Positions 20,816 to 29,823 of a stretch of 64,000 bases of DNA are shown here, one piece after another; position 1 is the stretch's first letter; each line of letters opens with the position of its first letter. The notes beneath the pieces were generated by a model. The model was not told where the DNA came from. It searched no databases and was given only the letters and a program-made list of their open reading frames with translations. This DNA comes from Vagococcus salmoninarum (lineage in GTDB: Bacteria > Bacillota > Bacilli > Lactobacillales > Vagococcaceae). The position numbers were made by a program, and so were the translations under genes. The stretch is taken from assembly GCF_003987495.1 (NCBI RefSeq), contig NZ_NGJU01000016.1, forward strand, positions 1 through 64,000, in the 5' to 3' direction.

Positions 20816-22966
20816 TTATTCTGTTTTTTCTTCAGTTGAAGAAGTTGCTTCAGTTTTCTCATTAGCTAACTCTGGGTAGTACTCTTTAAAAGGTTTAGTG
20901 ATATATGAATCAACGGTTGATTTATTACCATTTTGGCTAAAGAGACTAGTTGAGTCGGCGCCTTTATCAGCTTCAATTTGTTGTAATTGCTCCAGTTGAT
21001 TTTTATAATTATAATCAGTTGGAACAACTTCTTTCAAGCCACTGTCAAAGTAACGTAATAAGTCACCATTGGTTAAGCTATCAGATGTATTTAACTGTTT
21101 CATGACTTTCTCACGGTAACCTTTAATTTCTTCTGTTAACTCTTCACCAAGTTCATGAATCATACTACCAGTAGAATTATCATAGACATTGTCCCCAATA
21201 ACAGTGTATTTAGGTGTCATAAAGTTACCATTTCTAAAGGCTACGATTTGCTCATTTTCTTTTGAAAATAAATCTTGTCCTAATTGTAAGTATTTTGAGT
21301 TATCAATGCCTAGTAAACTTAGTAAGGTTGGTAAGACATCCACTTGACCGCCAAAGGTTGAGTTAACGCCACCTTTAGTTTCACCTGGAATGTGGAACAT
21401 TAAAGGCACACGTTGCATTTGCGCATTGTCAAAGTCTCCCCATTCAACAGGGCTCTTGCCAACAAGTTCTGCTAAGTCGGTGTTACGTGAGTCTGAAATT
21501 CCGTAGTGATCGCCGTACATCACGATCATTGAGTTTTCATAAAGGCCACTTGTTTTTAAGTAGTTGAAGAACTCTTCAACGGCCTTATCTAAATAGTTAG
21601 CAGTGGCGAAGTAACCATTAATCGTAGTGTCTTTCGTGTCTGCTAAGGGGAAGCCAGCATCGTCATCTTTAAATTCTGAATAAGGATAATGATTTGAAAC
21701 AGCAATCATTTTCGTGTAGAAAGGTTGTTGCATATGTTCTAAATATTGAATTGATTGTTGGAAAAATGGCTTATCATGTAAACCGTATTGGAACGAATTA
21801 CTTTCGTTAACATCATAGTAACTAGCATCAAAGAAATAATTGTAACCAAGGTGTTTGTAAGTTTCGTTGCGGTTCCAGAAAGTCCCAGCATTTCCGTGGA
21901 AGACGGCACTAGTGTAGCCAGCTTCTTGATTTAAAATAGCAGGAGCGGCTTGGAACGTATTTTTATCACCCAGTTGAGTAAACAATGGCCCTTGGTTTAA
22001 ACCAAAGAATGAATTCTCAAGTAAGGTTTCAGCATCACTCGTTTTACCAGATTTTACTTGGTGGAATGAATTTTCAAAACTAAAAGTATCTTGGCCGTGG
22101 AAAATTTTGTTTAAGAAAGGTGTGACTTCGTGTTCAACGCCATTTTCATCTTTTAGTTTATAATCAATTACAAATTGTTGTAAACTTTCTAAGTGAATGT
22201 AGATAACGTTACGGTCTTTAGCAATTCCGAATAATTCAGGATTTGCTTCAGCGTGGTGTTCTTTAACGTATTCTTCAATAGTAACAACATCGTTTTCACT
22301 TGCTTGAGCACGATTTTGGTTTGCTTTGTAAGTTTGGACACCGTCGTAAGCTGTAAAGAAGTTAATTCCTAAGTATTTAATGATATGGTCTCTTGAAAAT
22401 GTTCGTTTCAACAATTCAGAGCGGCTTGTTTCAGCTAAAGATAAGTTAGCGGTGAAAACCATCACTGACAGAGCAGTCATTGCAAAAGCTAAACGGGCAC
22501 GTAAAGGTTGAGTTTCCATTTTGATTCGTTTAGTTGCTAACATAAAGATAATTATTAGAATGTCGATCACGTAGACGAAATCATAAGGACGGAAAAGTCG
22601 AAGAGCACTTTCCCCTAAGCCAGAAGCAACTTTACCAGCACCTAGCATCGTATTGATCGTAATAAAATCAGTAAACTCTCGGTAATAAGTCACATTAGAG
22701 AATAATAGTAAGGTCATTAATGAGTAAATAATTAGCATTGTAATGTATGAGCCTTTTTTATTTTTGATGTAGAGGGCAGCTGATAGTAAAAAGATTGATG
22801 AGGCAAATGGATTAATGAATAAGATAAAGTATTGGAAGGCATTTTCAACGCCTAAATTAAAGTCAATTATGTAAGCAAAAATACTTTTTGCCCAAAATAA
22901 AATAATTAATAATCCGAAGAACCCCATCCGTTTGTTAAGCCAGTTTGGATAGTGTGATTTTTTCAA
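20816..22966 (-). CDS. ltaS: Lipoteichoic acid synthase LtaS family
   Basis: This membrane enzyme polymerises glycerol phosphate from phosphatidylglycerol onto the lipid anchor of lipoteichoic acid. The N-terminal part has five transmembrane helices (to about residue 175) and the rest is an extracellular sulfatase-like domain. A metal-binding glutamate is in YIHLESLQ (E260), the nucleophile threonine is T309 in SGKTSDAETL, and MYGDHYGISDSRN supplies further metal ligands. A Ser/Glu/Thr-rich tail ends the 716-residue protein. The start is TTG 22966, 8 bases after AAAGGAAG. The strong promoter is at 23059-23088. Its diacylglycerol by-product is probably recycled by DagK (9090). Confidence 0.95.
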   Translation of the reverse strand: MKKSHYPNWLNKRMGFFGLLIILFWAKSIFAYIIDFNLGVENAFQYFILFINPFASSIFLLSAALYIKNKKGSYITMLIIYSLMTLLLFSNVTYYREFTDFITINTMLGAGKVASGLGESALRLFRPYDFVYVIDILIIIFMLATKRIKMETQPLRARLAFAMTALSVMVFTANLSLAETSRSELLKRTFSRDHIIKYLGINFFTAYDGVQTYKANQNRAQASENDVVTIEEYVKEHHAEANPELFGIAKDRNVIYIHLESLQQFVIDYKLKDENGVEHEVTPFLNKIFHGQDTFSFENSFHQVKSGKTSDAETLLENSFFGLNQGPLFTQLGDKNTFQAAPAILNQEAGYTSAVFHGNAGTFWNRNETYKHLGYNYFFDASYYDVNESNSFQYGLHDKPFFQQSIQYLEHMQQPFYTKMIAVSNHYPYSEFKDDDAGFPLADTKDTTINGYFATANYLDKAVEEFFNYLKTSGLYENSMIVMYGDHYGISDSRNTDLAELVGKSPVEWGDFDNAQMQRVPLMFHIPGETKGGVNSTFGGQVDVLPTLLSLLGIDNSKYLQLGQDLFSKENEQIVAFRNGNFMTPKYTVIGDNVYDNSTGSMIHELGEELTEEIKGYREKVMKQLNTSDSLTNGDLLRYFDSGLKEVVPTDYNYKNQLEQLQQIEADKGADSTSLFSQNGNKSTVDSYITKPFKEYYPELANEKTEATSSTEEKTE

Positions 22967-23058
22967 AGTTAAAACTTCCTTTCAGTTTCCATGTTTCAGT
23001 CGTTATTTTTAGAGTTTTTGCGTAATTTTAGTTGTGGGCACAGAAACCCACACTCTTC

Positions 23059-23088
23059 ATTTTACCAAGAAAGTGACTCCTTTGTCAA
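23059..23088 (-). promoter_or_regulatory. Sigma-A promoter of ltaS with leader hairpin
   Basis: On the minus strand TTGACA (revcomp of 23083-23088) is 18 bases from TAAAAT (revcomp of 23059-23064), a near-consensus promoter. Just downstream, the leader can fold TGTGGG with CCCACA (about 23033-23053). Confidence 0.8.
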
Positions 23089-23185
23089 TTTGCATTCATT
23101 TCATGAAAATTACAATCTGATTATTTTCATATATAAAAGCAAAAGTTGGTTATTAATGGAAGATATCATCAAACAACTAAAATTA

Positions 23186-23194
23186 TGTTAGAAT
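23186..23194 (+). promoter_or_regulatory. Extended -10 promoter of rlmI operon
   Basis: TGTTAGAAT at 23186-23194 is an extended -10 element 61 bases before rlmI and divergent from the ltaS promoter. Confidence 0.45.
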
Positions 23195-23254
23195 AGACTT
23201 TAAGAAAAGTATACAAAAAAAGTGTGAAGAAATTATATTAGAAATGAGAAAATT

Positions 23255-24433
23255 ATGAAAAAAATTCAATTAAATAAAAAAGTCTGTGGCAAAATTAGCC
23301 AAGGCTATCCTTTGATTCAAAAAATGGATTTACTTAATCCACAAGAAAAAGTCACTTCAGACTGGGTCACTTTTTATTCTCCTCAAAATGAGTATTTAGG
23401 GACTGGCTATTTAGGCGTTCAAAATAAAGGCATCGGCTGGGTCTTAAGTCGGGTAGCGAATGAGGCAATCGATCTTGAATTTTTCCAGCAGTCATTTGCT
23501 AAGGCCTTGGCTAAACGTCACGACTTAGTTAATAACCCTCAAACAACGGCTTACCGCTTGTTTAATGGTGAAGGGGATGGGGTTGGTGGAATGACCCTTG
23601 ATATTTACAATCAGTTTGCAGTGATTTCTTGGTACAATCAAAGCATTTATCAACACCGTGAATTAATTACCGCCGCTTTGATTGAAGCTGTCCCAATGAT
23701 TAAAGGACTCTATGAAAAAAATCGCTTTGAAAGCCAAGGGATTGTCGAATCCCAACATATCTTTGGTGAGGTTGCCCCAGAGCCTTTGTTAGTTTTAGAA
23801 AATGGGGTAACCTTTGCCACCTATTTAAATGAAGGCATGATGACTGGTATCTTCCTTGATCAAAAAGATGTCAGAGGTCGCTTAGTGGCTGGGATGGCTA
23901 GTGGCATGAGTGTTTTAAATACCTTTAGTTATACTGGTGCTTTCTCTGTAGCGGCAGCAAGGGGAGGTGCGACTAGTACCGTCAGTGTTGATTTAGCTAA
24001 AAGAAGTTTACCAAAGACTAAAGAAATGATTGAAGTCAATGATTTATCTCTAGAAGCGAATAAGATTGTTGTGATGGATGTCTTTGATTATTTTAATTAT
24101 GCGAAACGCAAAGGGATGTCCTTCGATATGATTATTCTTGATCCACCAAGTTTTGCCCGAAGTAAAAAGCGAACTTTTTCAGTGGCCCAAAATTATGGTG
24201 ATTTAGTAGCAGATGTGGCGGGGTTAATTAACTCACAAGGTTGGTTAATTGCCTCAACTAATGCGGCTAATGTGTCTTTGGATAAATACCAAAAGATGGT
24301 TGAACAAGGCTTGAAAAGTCAAGGTCGCAAATTTAAATTAACTGAGACTCATCGTTTACCGCAAGATTATGTAATTAATCGTAGTTTCAAAGAAGGAAAC
24401 TACTTAAAAGTATTAATCTATCAATTAGATTAA
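23255..24433 (+). CDS. rlmI: PUA-domain rRNA large subunit methyltransferase, RlmI-like
   Basis: This 392-residue class I SAM methyltransferase resembles RlmI, which makes m5C in 23S rRNA. An N-terminal PUA domain (about residues 1-80, with GTGYLG) precedes the Rossmann domain. SAM motifs include LNTFSYTGAFSVAAA, SVDLAKRSL and DMIILDPPSFARSK. The ribosome site is poor (ATGAGA). It is followed after 13 bases by aroD and then ybaK, and the three genes end at one terminator. Confidence 0.88.
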   Translation: MKKIQLNKKVCGKISQGYPLIQKMDLLNPQEKVTSDWVTFYSPQNEYLGTGYLGVQNKGIGWVLSRVANEAIDLEFFQQSFAKALAKRHDLVNNPQTTAYRLFNGEGDGVGGMTLDIYNQFAVISWYNQSIYQHRELITAALIEAVPMIKGLYEKNRFESQGIVESQHIFGEVAPEPLLVLENGVTFATYLNEGMMTGIFLDQKDVRGRLVAGMASGMSVLNTFSYTGAFSVAAARGGATSTVSVDLAKRSLPKTKEMIEVNDLSLEANKIVVMDVFDYFNYAKRKGMSFDMIILDPPSFARSKKRTFSVAQNYGDLVADVAGLINSQGWLIASTNAANVSLDKYQKMVEQGLKSQGRKFKLTETHRLPQDYVINRSFKEGNYLKVLIYQLD

Positions 24434-24446
24434 CAAGGAGGCAATT

Positions 24447-25196
24447 ATGAAAGAAGTTTTGATGGGAAAAGTAGCAATAGGTCAAGGCAGTCCTAAAATC
24501 TGTGTGTCAATTGTTGGCAAAGATGAAGAAAGCTGTTTAACTCAAGCCTTAGAAATTAAAGAGTCTCAAGCTGAATTGATTGAATGGCGTTTAGATTACT
24601 TAATTCCGCAATTTACTCCAGCTCAAATCATCAATTTAGGTCAAAAAGTCCAAGAAGTCCTGGGAGATAAACCGTTACTCTTAACGTTTAGATCGAAAGT
24701 TGAAGGTGGTGAAAGTGCCTTAAAAGGGAGTGCCTACAATCAGTTGTACTTAGGCTTACTGACCGCAAAAATTGGTCAAGGAATTGATTTAGAAGGTCGT
24801 TTTGGTCAAAGTAGTTTAGAACCAGTGATTAAAGCCGCCCGTCAGGCAAACGTAGCAATCATTATTTCTTATCACAACTTTAAAGAGACACCTAGCCAAA
24901 TGGCATTAGTCGAAAAAATTCTGGAACTAGAAGAAGTTGGTGGGGATCTAGCGAAAATTGCGGTGATGCCGCAAAAAGCGAGTGACGTCCTAGACCTTTT
25001 AGTTGTGACAGATCAACTAAATCAGCGATTAGATAGCCAACCATTGATTACGATATCGATGGGCGAATTAGGCAAAATCAGTCGTTTAGCAGGGGGCTTA
25101 GTTGGGTCAGCGATTACTTTTGGTGGATTGAGGACGACTTCAGCGCCAGGACAATTAATGGTTTCAGAGCTTTCTCAATGGCTCACCCCGAGCTAG
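24447..25196 (+). CDS. aroD: Type I 3-dehydroquinate dehydratase
   Basis: This enzyme catalyses the third step of the shikimate pathway through a Schiff base. The 249-residue length is typical of type I. The signature IEWRLDYL (substrate glutamate) is at about 48, LLTFRSKVEGG follows, the catalytic histidine is in IISYHNFKETP, and the Schiff-base lysine is in LAKIAVMP. The C-terminal ITISMGELGKISR segment is also typical. The ribosome site is AAGGAGG 7 bases upstream. No other aro gene is adjacent. Confidence 0.96.
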   Translation: MKEVLMGKVAIGQGSPKICVSIVGKDEESCLTQALEIKESQAELIEWRLDYLIPQFTPAQIINLGQKVQEVLGDKPLLLTFRSKVEGGESALKGSAYNQLYLGLLTAKIGQGIDLEGRFGQSSLEPVIKAARQANVAIIISYHNFKETPSQMALVEKILELEEVGGDLAKIAVMPQKASDVLDLLVVTDQLNQRLDSQPLITISMGELGKISRLAGGLVGSAITFGGLRTTSAPGQLMVSELSQWLTPS

Positions 25197-25227
25197 AGAA
25201 AATCAGCAAATTCTAGGAAGTGAAGAG

Positions 25228-25716
25228 ATGGCGAAGAAAAAAATTCAGAAAACTAATGCAATTCGGCTCTTGGAACAAATGAAGATTGCGTATCAAGAAG
25301 CGGAATACCCTTTTGAGGAAGAACACATTGATGCCAATACAACAGCTAAAACATTGGGCTTGCCAGCAGGGGCGATTTATAAAACACTTGTGACTGTGGG
25401 CAATAAAACTGGACCAGTAGTTGCGGTAATCCCTGGTAATTGTGAACTAGATTTAAAAAGTTTAGCCAAAATCAGTGGTAATAAAAAAATGGAAATGTTG
25501 CACTTGAGAGAGTTAGAGAGCACTACAGGTTATATTCGCGGCGGCTGTTCGCCAATTGGTATGAAGAAATTATTTCCGACTTTTATTGATGACAAGGCTC
25601 AGATTCAAAAGGAAATCCATATTTCAGCCGGTCGCCGTGGCTTGCAAATGAGTCTTCAATCAGAAGATTTAGCGAGAGCTACTAAGGGACAGTTTGCCAA
25701 GCTGACGTTAACATAA
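25228..25716 (+). CDS. ybaK: Cys-tRNA(Pro)/Cys-tRNA(Cys) deacylase, YbaK/EbsC family
   Basis: This is a single-domain trans-editing factor that hydrolyses mischarged Cys-tRNA(Pro). The 162-residue length and the YbaK fold motifs are present: KTLGLPAGAIYKTLV, the conserved GNCELDLKSLAK, and TTGYIRGGCSPIGMKKLFPT. K47 in the IYKTLV segment matches the catalytic lysine of the family. In Enterococcus the homologue has been called EbsC. It is the last gene of the rlmI-aroD-ybaK group. Confidence 0.93.
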   Translation: MAKKKIQKTNAIRLLEQMKIAYQEAEYPFEEEHIDANTTAKTLGLPAGAIYKTLVTVGNKTGPVVAVIPGNCELDLKSLAKISGNKKMEMLHLRELESTTGYIRGGCSPIGMKKLFPTFIDDKAQIQKEIHISAGRRGLQMSLQSEDLARATKGQFAKLTLT

Positions 25717-25758
25717 AAAAATGGATCTGTGACAGTTAAGTCCCAGATCCGTTTTTTT
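25714..25758. terminator. Bidirectional terminator after ybaK
   Basis: GGATCTG (25723-25729) pairs with CAGATCC (25744-25750) across a 14-base loop. A runs on the left and T runs on the right serve both converging genes. Confidence 0.8.
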
Positions 25759-26294
25759 TATTTAGTTTCAAAAACTTTTTTCTTTGGTAAAGGATAATCA
25801 GAGACAGTCTCATTATCAGTCGCTAAGGCTTCTTCAAAATCTTCAATCGATAAGTCTAAGCGACGGGAGATATTAAAAACACTATGTAAAACATCATGGA
25901 AGTACATTGAGTTTCCTTGTTCGAAGAAATCTTTAAACTGGCTAGAAGTGTTAGAGTAACCTGTTTCCTCTTGGAAAGCCTGTGATTCTTTTAAAAACTC
26001 ATTAAAGTGTTCACGGGTGTATTCAGCAAATTGGTTATAAATATTAATTGCTGTCGTTAAATCAGCTTGCCAATTTTGATAAGATTTTTTAGCTAATCCG
26101 TTAACTGATTCAATCAGTTGGAAATTTTTATCACGAATATTTTGAGTCATTAACATGTCTAAGTTTAAGTTTAAACCTGTGTATGACACGTCGTCAAAAT
26201 CAAATTTCTTCATTAATTCTAATTCGGCTAATAAACTTTCTGATGTAAATTGACGATTTTCTAAGGTCTTAAAAACTTTCTTTTGTTGGAACAT
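25758..26294 (-). CDS. Conserved-looking hypothetical protein, 178 aa
   Basis: I do not recognise this protein. It is soluble, acidic and predicted mostly helical, with no signal peptide or membrane segment. The sequence is rich in Phe/Tyr/Gln/Asn (for example YNQFAEYTREHFNEFL), compatible with a helical bundle, and ends in a basic PKKKVFETK tail. The start has an excellent ribosome site (GGAGGAG, 6 bases before ATG), so it is clearly translated. It is monocistronic, between its own terminator and a 200-base spacer. No catalytic motif is visible. Confidence 0.75.
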   Translation of the reverse strand: MFQQKKVFKTLENRQFTSESLLAELELMKKFDFDDVSYTGLNLNLDMLMTQNIRDKNFQLIESVNGLAKKSYQNWQADLTTAINIYNQFAEYTREHFNEFLKESQAFQEETGYSNTSSQFKDFFEQGNSMYFHDVLHSVFNISRRLDLSIEDFEEALATDNETVSDYPLPKKKVFETK

Positions 26295-26476
26295 TTAATC
26301 TCCTCCAATATAATAATTCTTATCAGTTCTATTATATAACAAAGTTTGCGGACTTACAAAAAGAAGCCATTAATAGAAGTCCCAATTCCTGTTAGCTCAA
26401 GGCAGTTAGAAGTTTATTTTTAAAAAATTCAAGCTAAATCTCTTTCAATTTATAAATAAATGAGCTACTATTTTGT

Positions 26477-26485
26477 TGGTATAAA
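26477..26485 (+). promoter_or_regulatory. Extended -10 promoter of the MazG-like gene
   Basis: TGGTATAAA at 26477-26485, 25 bases before the ATG. Confidence 0.45.
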
Positions 26486-26509
26486 AAGAATGATGGGGTG
26501 ACGTGGCAG

Positions 26510-26827
26510 ATGGATATTAAGGATTATCAGTTATTTATTAGTGAGTTTTATAAAGAAAGAGATTGGTATAATTACGGGCCGTTCATTCGGGCTAATTTTT
26601 TGAATGAAGAAGTTGGTGAAGTCAGTCGGGCCATTCGTGATTTGGAAATAGGCCGTGATCGACCAGATGAAATTGAAGAGACCCCAGAAGCTAAGTTAGC
26701 TAATTTAATTGAAGAATTAGGAGATGTCTTAGATAATGTCTTTATTATTGCTGATAAATATGAGATTTCTTTAGAAACAATTATGGTCAATCATCAAGCT
26801 AAATTACTTTCACGGTACAAAAAATAA
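26510..26827 (+). CDS. MazG-like nucleotide pyrophosphohydrolase
   Basis: This is a short (105-residue) all-alpha NTP-PPase of the MazG/dUTPase superfamily, expected to hydrolyse a (possibly damaged) nucleotide triphosphate to the monophosphate. The metal-binding motif is EEVGEVSRAI, matching EExxE, and the second half is EELGDVLDNVFIIAD, matching ExxD. The start is ATG 26510 with GGGGTGAC 7 bases upstream; a GTG at 26498 overlaps that site. It stands alone with its own promoter and terminator. The substrate is unknown. Confidence 0.85.
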   Translation: MDIKDYQLFISEFYKERDWYNYGPFIRANFLNEEVGEVSRAIRDLEIGRDRPDEIEETPEAKLANLIEELGDVLDNVFIIADKYEISLETIMVNHQAKLLSRYKK

Positions 26828-26828
26828 A

Positions 26829-26876
26829 AGAGAGTCAGAACCTGACAGTAAAAATAGGTTCTGACACTCTTTTTTA
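26829..26876. terminator. Bidirectional terminator after the MazG-like gene
   Basis: AGAGTCAGAACCT (26831-26843) pairs with AGGTTCTGAC-AC-TCT with a two-base bulge, followed by T residues. It also serves the converging flavoprotein gene. Confidence 0.75.
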
Positions 26877-26877
26877 A

Positions 26878-28146
26878 TTAATAAGCATAATAACTAGCAA
26901 TTTCAGCAGCGTGTTTACCTGCCACATGACCTGTGACAAAGGCAGCCGTAATGTTATAGCCACCAGTATAACCATTGACGTCTAAGACTTCACCAGTGAA
27001 AAATAAACCATCGACTAATTTACTTTCAAGAGATTTTGGTTGGATTTCTTTAAGAGCAATGCCACCACCTGTTACAAAAGATTTTTCAACAGGCCAAGTC
27101 CCATTAACTTCAATTTTAAACTCTTTAATTAAAGCAACTAGCTCAGCTTGTTCTTTATCTTCTAAGCGTTTTAAAGGTAGACTACCATCAATGCCAGCTT
27201 TTTCTAAGAGAAACTCTAAGTAACGTTCAGGTAAGAGATTTTTCAAGCCGTTTTTAATGGATTTATCTTCAAACTCTCTTTGGCGCTCAGTAATCATTTG
27301 AGAGACCTCTTGAGGTGTTTTTAAAGGCATGGCATCTAAAGCCACCGTTACAGTTTGCCGTTTTTCAAGTTCGTTATTAACAAACATGCTACAACGTAAA
27401 GCCGCCGGACCAGAAACACCGAAATGGGTGAATAATAAGTCCATTTCATGAGTCACGATGGCTTTATTTTTTTCATTTAAAACAGTTAAACCCACGTCTT
27501 GCAAAGCTAGACCTTGGAGGGTTTTATTTTTTATAAATGGTTCATCAGATAATAAGGGAGACTCGGTTGGAAATAAGTGAGTGACAGTATGGCCAGCTTT
27601 TTTAGCGAAGCGATACCCATCACCAGTAGAACCAGTGTGTTGATAGGTTTTACCACCAGTAGAAACAATCACACAAGGGGCAATGTGGCGCTCACCAGAG
27701 TCTAATTGGACACCGACAATCCGTTTGTCTTCAATAAGTAATTTTTTAACAGAGGCTTCTGTTAAGACTTCGACGCCTAGTTCAATCATTTTATCAAAGA
27801 GACAACCGACAATTGTTTTCGAGCGATTGCTAACAGGAAACATCCGACCGTGATCTTCTTCTTTAAGTGAAACGCCATTTTCCTCAAAAAAGGCCATCAC
27901 TTGATGATTATCAAATTGTGAAAAAGCGCTGTATAAAAATTTGCCGTTCCCGGGAATGTGGTGAATAATATCTTCTGCAGGGCGATTATTAGTCACATTA
28001 CAGCGACCACCCCCTGTTAATAGTAGTTTTTTTCCAACTTTTTTATTTTTTTCGATTAGCATGGTTTTTGCGCCATGTTGGGCAGCAGAAATAGCTGCCA
28101 TCATGCCACTAGTCCCGGCACCGATAACGATGACATCTTTCGTCAT
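26878..28146 (-). CDS. FAD-dependent oxidoreductase, HI0933/YhiN/BaiN family
   Basis: This 422-residue flavoprotein has an N-terminal FAD-binding Rossmann motif, VIVIGAGTSGMMAAISA, followed by the family motif GKKLLLTGGGRCNVTNN (about residues 38-54). The C-terminal FVTGGGIALKEI and GLFFTGEVLDVNGYTGGYN segments are also hallmarks. The family includes BaiN of bile-acid metabolism, but most members, including this one, have no assigned substrate. It is monocistronic with GGAGAG before the ATG. Confidence 0.92.
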   Translation of the reverse strand: MTKDVIVIGAGTSGMMAAISAAQHGAKTMLIEKNKKVGKKLLLTGGGRCNVTNNRPAEDIIHHIPGNGKFLYSAFSQFDNHQVMAFFEENGVSLKEEDHGRMFPVSNRSKTIVGCLFDKMIELGVEVLTEASVKKLLIEDKRIVGVQLDSGERHIAPCVIVSTGGKTYQHTGSTGDGYRFAKKAGHTVTHLFPTESPLLSDEPFIKNKTLQGLALQDVGLTVLNEKNKAIVTHEMDLLFTHFGVSGPAALRCSMFVNNELEKRQTVTVALDAMPLKTPQEVSQMITERQREFEDKSIKNGLKNLLPERYLEFLLEKAGIDGSLPLKRLEDKEQAELVALIKEFKIEVNGTWPVEKSFVTGGGIALKEIQPKSLESKLVDGLFFTGEVLDVNGYTGGYNITAAFVTGHVAGKHAAEIASYYAY

Positions 28147-28250
28147 AAATACTCTCCTCCGTTCTAAATAAGTTTACCATAAATGAGTATAAAAGCTACT
28201 CTCTTAAGATTGAAAGAAACTAGTGAAAGAATAATGAAAATACTTTTATT

Positions 28251-28278
28251 TTGTTGCAATATACTATATACTTATAAA
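28251..28278 (+). promoter_or_regulatory. Probable promoter of gdhA
   Basis: TTGTTG (28251-28256) is 16 bases from TATAAA (28273-28278), 26 bases upstream of the gdhA start. Confidence 0.5.
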
Positions 28279-28303
28279 AAATATTAATGGAGGTGTCGGG
28301 AAA

Positions 28304-29650
28304 ATGACAGTAAGCAACTATTTGTTAAACTTAACTGAAAAAATTGAACAAAAGAATCCAGGGCAAGAGGAATATTTACAGGCAATTCATGAGTTTTTGC
28401 CAACAATTGCCACCTTTTTAACTAAAAATCCTCAAATCATGGAAAGTAATGTTTTGGAACTGATGTTAGAACCGGAGCGCTTAATTCAATTTAGAATACC
28501 TTGGCAAGACGACCAAGGGAAATGGCAAGTTAATCGCGGGTTTCGGGTTCAGTATAATTCAGCGATTGGTCCCTACAAAGGTGGCATGCGTTTTCACCCG
28601 ACAGTGACAGAAAGTGTCATGAAATTTTTAGCCTTCGAACAAATCTTTAAAAATAGCTTAACCGGCCTGCCAATCGGTGGAGGTAAAGGTGGCAGTGATT
28701 TTGACCCTAAAGGGAAATCAGACCCGGAAATTATGCGTTTTTGTCAAAGTTTAATGACGGAATTGCAAAAGTACATTGGTCCAAGTATGGACGTGCCTGC
28801 TGGCGATATTGGGGTAGGTGCTCGGGAAATTGGTTATCTCTTTGGTCAATATAAACGTTTAAATGGCCATCAAGGCGGGGTTTTAACAGGTAAACCTTTA
28901 GCTTACTGGGGCAGTTTAGGCAGAACCGAAGCCACAGGCTATGGTCTAGTTTATTTTGTGAAGTATTTATTAGCTGATCAAAAGGACACGTTAGAAGCTA
29001 AAAAAATCATTGTCTCTGGTAGTGGTAATGTGGCGATTTATGCGATTCAAAAGGCTCAAGAACTAGGTGGAAAAGTGATTAGTTGTTCTGATTCAAGTGG
29101 TTATCTTATTGATACCGAGGGAATTGATGTGGCTTTATTGAAAGAGGTTAAGGAAGTTAAACGGGAACGCCTGTCAGCTTACGCAAATGAACGAGACTCA
29201 GCGACTTATTTTCCAGGGGAATCAGTTTGGTCATATCGTGAAGCCTACGATATCGCTTTACCTTGTGCCACTCAAAATGAAATTGACGCTGAGCTAGCTA
29301 AAGTTTTAGTCGCAGCAGGCGTTAAGATTGTGGCAGAAGGAGCTAATATGCCAAGTACTCTAGCTGCAGTTGAAATCTTTAAAGAAGCAGGGATTAATTA
29401 TTGTCCTGGAAAAGCGGCTAATGCTGGTGGTGTAGCTGTCTCAGCTCTAGAGATGTCACAAAACTCTCAACGATTAGCTTGGACGAAAGACGAAGTGGAT
29501 CAACAGTTAGATCAAATTATGGAAAAAATTTATACAACTTGTCGTGATACTGCCACAGAATATGCCACCAGTGGTGATTTACTTGCCGGTGCTAATATTG
29601 CTGGCTTTGCTAAAGTTGCGACAGCGATGATCTCTCAAGGATTGGTCTAA
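28304..29650 (+). CDS. gdhA: Glutamate dehydrogenase, NADP-type hexameric
   Basis: This enzyme interconverts 2-oxoglutarate plus ammonia with glutamate. The 448-residue length fits the short hexameric class. Substrate-binding motifs are present: GPYKGGMRFHPTV (catalytic-site lysine), LTGLPIGGGKGGSDFDPKG with the catalytic lysine, and DVPAGDIGVGAREIGYLFGQY. The nucleotide-binding turn is VSGSGNVAIYA. NADP specificity is inferred from similarity to GdhA. Start: GGAGGTG 8 bases before ATG. It is monocistronic. Confidence 0.95.
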   Translation: MTVSNYLLNLTEKIEQKNPGQEEYLQAIHEFLPTIATFLTKNPQIMESNVLELMLEPERLIQFRIPWQDDQGKWQVNRGFRVQYNSAIGPYKGGMRFHPTVTESVMKFLAFEQIFKNSLTGLPIGGGKGGSDFDPKGKSDPEIMRFCQSLMTELQKYIGPSMDVPAGDIGVGAREIGYLFGQYKRLNGHQGGVLTGKPLAYWGSLGRTEATGYGLVYFVKYLLADQKDTLEAKKIIVSGSGNVAIYAIQKAQELGGKVISCSDSSGYLIDTEGIDVALLKEVKEVKRERLSAYANERDSATYFPGESVWSYREAYDIALPCATQNEIDAELAKVLVAAGVKIVAEGANMPSTLAAVEIFKEAGINYCPGKAANAGGVAVSALEMSQNSQRLAWTKDEVDQQLDQIMEKIYTTCRDTATEYATSGDLLAGANIAGFAKVATAMISQGLV

Positions 29651-29687
29651 TTAATTAAAATTTCACAAACAAAAATGCTAAAAGGGC

Positions 29688-29719
29688 AGAGCAACTATTT
29701 ATTAGTTGCTCTTTTTTTC
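29688..29719 (+). terminator. Terminator of gdhA
   Basis: A perfect 10-bp stem (AGAGCAACTA, 29688-29697, with 29703-29712) has a 5-base loop and is followed by T residues. Confidence 0.9.
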
Positions 29720-29749
29720 ACTTTTTTACATGGAAGTTTACTTGTTTAC

Positions 29750-29778
29750 TTGAAAAATGCTTGAAAAAAACGTAAAGT
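29750..29778 (+). promoter_or_regulatory. Probable promoter of pgi
   Basis: TTGAAA (29750-29755) lies 17 bases from TAAAGT (29773-29778). Confidence 0.5.
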
Positions 29779-29823
29779 ATAGAGGGAATGAAGAATTACT
29801 AAAACCTTGAAGGAGGAACAACA

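Noticed and set aside
22991-23191. 66-codon plus-strand ORF between ltaS and rlmI
   Set aside because: It lies over the ltaS promoter and leader, has no ribosome site and its composition is like non-coding DNA.
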